NCBI RefSeq assembly: GCF_000308535.1
Contig: NZ_BAFW01000114.1
Location: forward strand, 1-53,455
Length of the DNA stretch: 53,455 nucleotides
From: Nocardia cerradoensis NBRC 101014
Lineage (GTDB): Bacteria; Actinomycetota; Actinomycetes; Mycobacteriales; Mycobacteriaceae
Direction: 5' to 3'
In this document: positions 51,969 to 53,455 of the stretch, piece by piece
Layout: the number at the start of each line of letters is the position of its first letter
Position numbering within the stretch: position 1 is the first letter of the stretch
Program-made: the position numbers and the translations under genes
The notes under the pieces: model-generated
What the model was told of the DNA's origin: nothing
The model's input: only the letters and a program-made list of their open reading frames with translations
The model's database searches: none

Positions 51969-53455
51969 AGCCATTGGTGACGACAGCAAGTGCCCTTAAG
52001 GAGCTAGCAACCGGCATAGCTCCGTCTGCCATTTCTACCTCGACCTCCCTGTTCTCATGGGAGGGTGTAGAATCCGATTACTTGTTCACGAACAGTGATC
52101 ATGCCGACGATCAGCGCGTCGTAGTCGTTCGAGATTCATTTATCAACGATCCCTTCGTCCCGGACCATCTCAGAATTGATCGTAGGGCGGTGCTTAGCCG
52201 TATGGCCGCATTCGCCGAGCGCGCGCAGACGGCAGATTCGATCACATTACCCCGAGCCTGGCGCCAGTACAAATACAACAACTTGATGGCGTTCTTCGCA
52301 GTGCCGGGGCGCGACACAGAAACAACACGCTGGATTGCCGAAGTATTGACAGGTGACAGCTCAGATGTCGTCTTCTGGGACGCGACAACATCTGACGAGA
52401 AGACGACGCTAGAGGAGTTCGATGCCAGAAAGCCGCCGAACCCCCTGCGGAACAACGAGTGGATTGAAGCTGCGGGGGCCGCAGCGATACACTTTGCGGC
52501 CGCGAAACGTCCTCAACCGTCTGACGTTGAAATCGCCCTACCAGAGCTCGAACGCGCCGCGACACAAAAATGGACCTACAGCCAATGGATGGAAGCCATC
52601 AGTGCCGATCAACGTGCGTTTGTGCTCGCCCCCTCCGACAGGTCCATCCGACTCCGCGGTCCCGCGGGCTCTGGCAAGACACTGACCCTCACGTTGAAGG
52701 CTGTTTACGAGCTCCTCAAAGCCCGCGAATCCGGCGAGCAACTCAGGATTCTTATGGTCACCCACAGCTGGTCACTGGCGACCGAGATTGCGGATTCCAC
52801 CGATGCATTCGGACTTGGGGCGTTGCACGAGATCGATGCCTTTCCATTGTTGGAGATCGCAGCAGAGATCTCACCAAGTGGCAATAGCGACGGCTCGTAC
52901 AAACTCATCGGTGATGACAGTTTCAGCGGAAAGCAGGCACAGCTTGATGAGATCCTGGACTTACTTGGTGATTTCGTCGCAGGCGACTGGATCACCTATA
53001 AGGCTGATGTCACGCCATCGCTGCGCGATCGATTTGATTCGGCGGACTCGGACGAGCGACTGGCACTTGCCTGGGATCTGTTGATCGAGTTCGGCTCTGT
53101 CATAGGCGCCGCGGCGATTTTCCCAGGCGCCGGCTCAGAGAGCCGATATTTCAACTTGGAGCGTGCATCATGGATGCTCCCACTCTCAGGTCGCGCCGAC
53201 ATGCGGGTGGTTTTCGAGTTGTATAGCCGTTATATGTACAGCCTCGACGCTCGCGGGCTCTGGACAAGCGACCAAGTACTTGCGGATCTCCTGAACGACC
53301 TCCAGAAACACTCCTGGAACCGGTCACGGCGCGACAAAGGGTATGACCTGATCTTTGTAGACGAGTTCCACCTCTTTAACCCCTTGGAGCGGCAGGTTCT
53401 CCACTACCTTTCACGCGATGTGACGGTGTATCCAAGAATCTTCATGGCCCTTGAT
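51965..53455 (+). CDS. SF1/UvrD-like helicase, N-terminal 497 codons (cut by window end)
   Basis: The frame is open to the last base. Residues 1-190 form an N-terminal domain I do not recognise. The ATPase starts near 205 with a Q-motif-like ISADQRAFVLAPSDRSIRL, then Walker A LRGPAGSGKTLTLTL (near 230), motif Ia ILMVTHSWSLATEIAD, and Walker B YDLIFVDEFHLFNPLER near 460 (DEFH in place of DExQ). This order fits superfamily 1A helicases or helicase-like ATPases. Remaining motifs would lie past the window. Coupled by ATGA to the unknown gene. Lower GC than neighbours. A role in DNA processing or phage defence is inferred, not shown. Confidence 0.8.
   Translation, partial: MKPLVTTASALKELATGIAPSAISTSTSLFSWEGVESDYLFTNSDHADDQRVVVVRDSFINDPFVPDHLRIDRRAVLSRMAAFAERAQTADSITLPRAWRQYKYNNLMAFFAVPGRDTETTRWIAEVLTGDSSDVVFWDATTSDEKTTLEEFDARKPPNPLRNNEWIEAAGAAAIHFAAAKRPQPSDVEIALPELERAATQKWTYSQWMEAISADQRAFVLAPSDRSIRLRGPAGSGKTLTLTLKAVYELLKARESGEQLRILMVTHSWSLATEIADSTDAFGLGALHEIDAFPLLEIAAEISPSGNSDGSYKLIGDDSFSGKQAQLDEILDLLGDFVAGDWITYKADVTPSLRDRFDSADSDERLALAWDLLIEFGSVIGAAAIFPGAGSESRYFNLERASWMLPLSGRADMRVVFELYSRYMYSLDARGLWTSDQVLADLLNDLQKHSWNRSRRDKGYDLIFVDEFHLFNPLERQVLHYLSRDVTVYPRIFMALD

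Overview
The window is high-GC actinobacterial chromosome, most likely Nocardia or a close mycolic-acid-containing relative. This is inferred from the genes: mshC (mycothiol synthesis) next to its usual conserved neighbours, an hmuTUV haem importer behind a DtxR/IdeR-like box, a DUF3556 protein with a thiolase-like partner behind a KstR-type box, a steroid-type GMC oxidase, and many leaderless promoters (a -10 of the form TANNNT 5-8 nt before the start codon). No rRNA, tRNA, CRISPR array or insertion sequence was found.

Layout. 1-4.5 kb: the tail of an oxidoreductase, a SigG-like ECF sigma factor, and the hmuTUV operon. 4.6-9.4 kb: a degenerate aldo/keto reductase, then the block phosphatase / DUF3090 / SCO1664-type kinase-like protein / mshC. 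9.6-12 kb: small regulatory pairs (DUF2000 with Lrp/AsnC; ArsR with SRPBCC). 12.1-17.4 kb: lipid metabolism, including one 991-residue SRPBCC-thiolase-crotonase fusion, an enoyl-CoA isomerase-like protein with its TetR, and a patatin. 17.5-23.2 kb: an M1 aminopeptidase behind a Pls/PosA-type membrane NRPS whose N-terminus carries ten tandem hexapeptides. 23.4-28.9 kb: an APC permease, an MHS-family transporter and a transmembrane Ser/Thr kinase. 28.9-34.3 kb: an SMP-30-like protein, DUF3556, thiolase-like protein (with a 15-codon leader) and a class II glutamine amidotransferase. 34.5-40.5 kb: small membrane proteins, a Gre-like factor, PucR, a methyltransferase, a His-rich duplicated protein, a GGEEF cyclase and a TetR. 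40.6-45.2 kb: epoxide-hydrolase-like protein, phosphotransferase, P450, TetR, cupin. 45.2-50.3 kb: UBP zinc finger, DJ-1/PfpI, a MarR-ABC exporter operon and a GMC oxidoreductase.

From about 50.3 kb the character changes. An 850-bp stretch without a convincing gene, with a perfect palindrome, leads into AT-richer DNA with TTA, ATA and AGA codons. There a two-gene operon (an unrecognised 278-residue protein with a Thr-Ala-Asp-Cys-Asp motif, overlapping by ATGA an SF1/UvrD-like helicase cut by the window end) looks like a horizontally acquired module. It is the best candidate for an undescribed, possibly defence-related, system. The other unusual items are the three-domain lipid fusion, the Pls/PosA-peptidase pair with its hexapeptide repeats, and the KstR-box/leader-peptide arrangement in front of the thiolase-DUF3556 operon.
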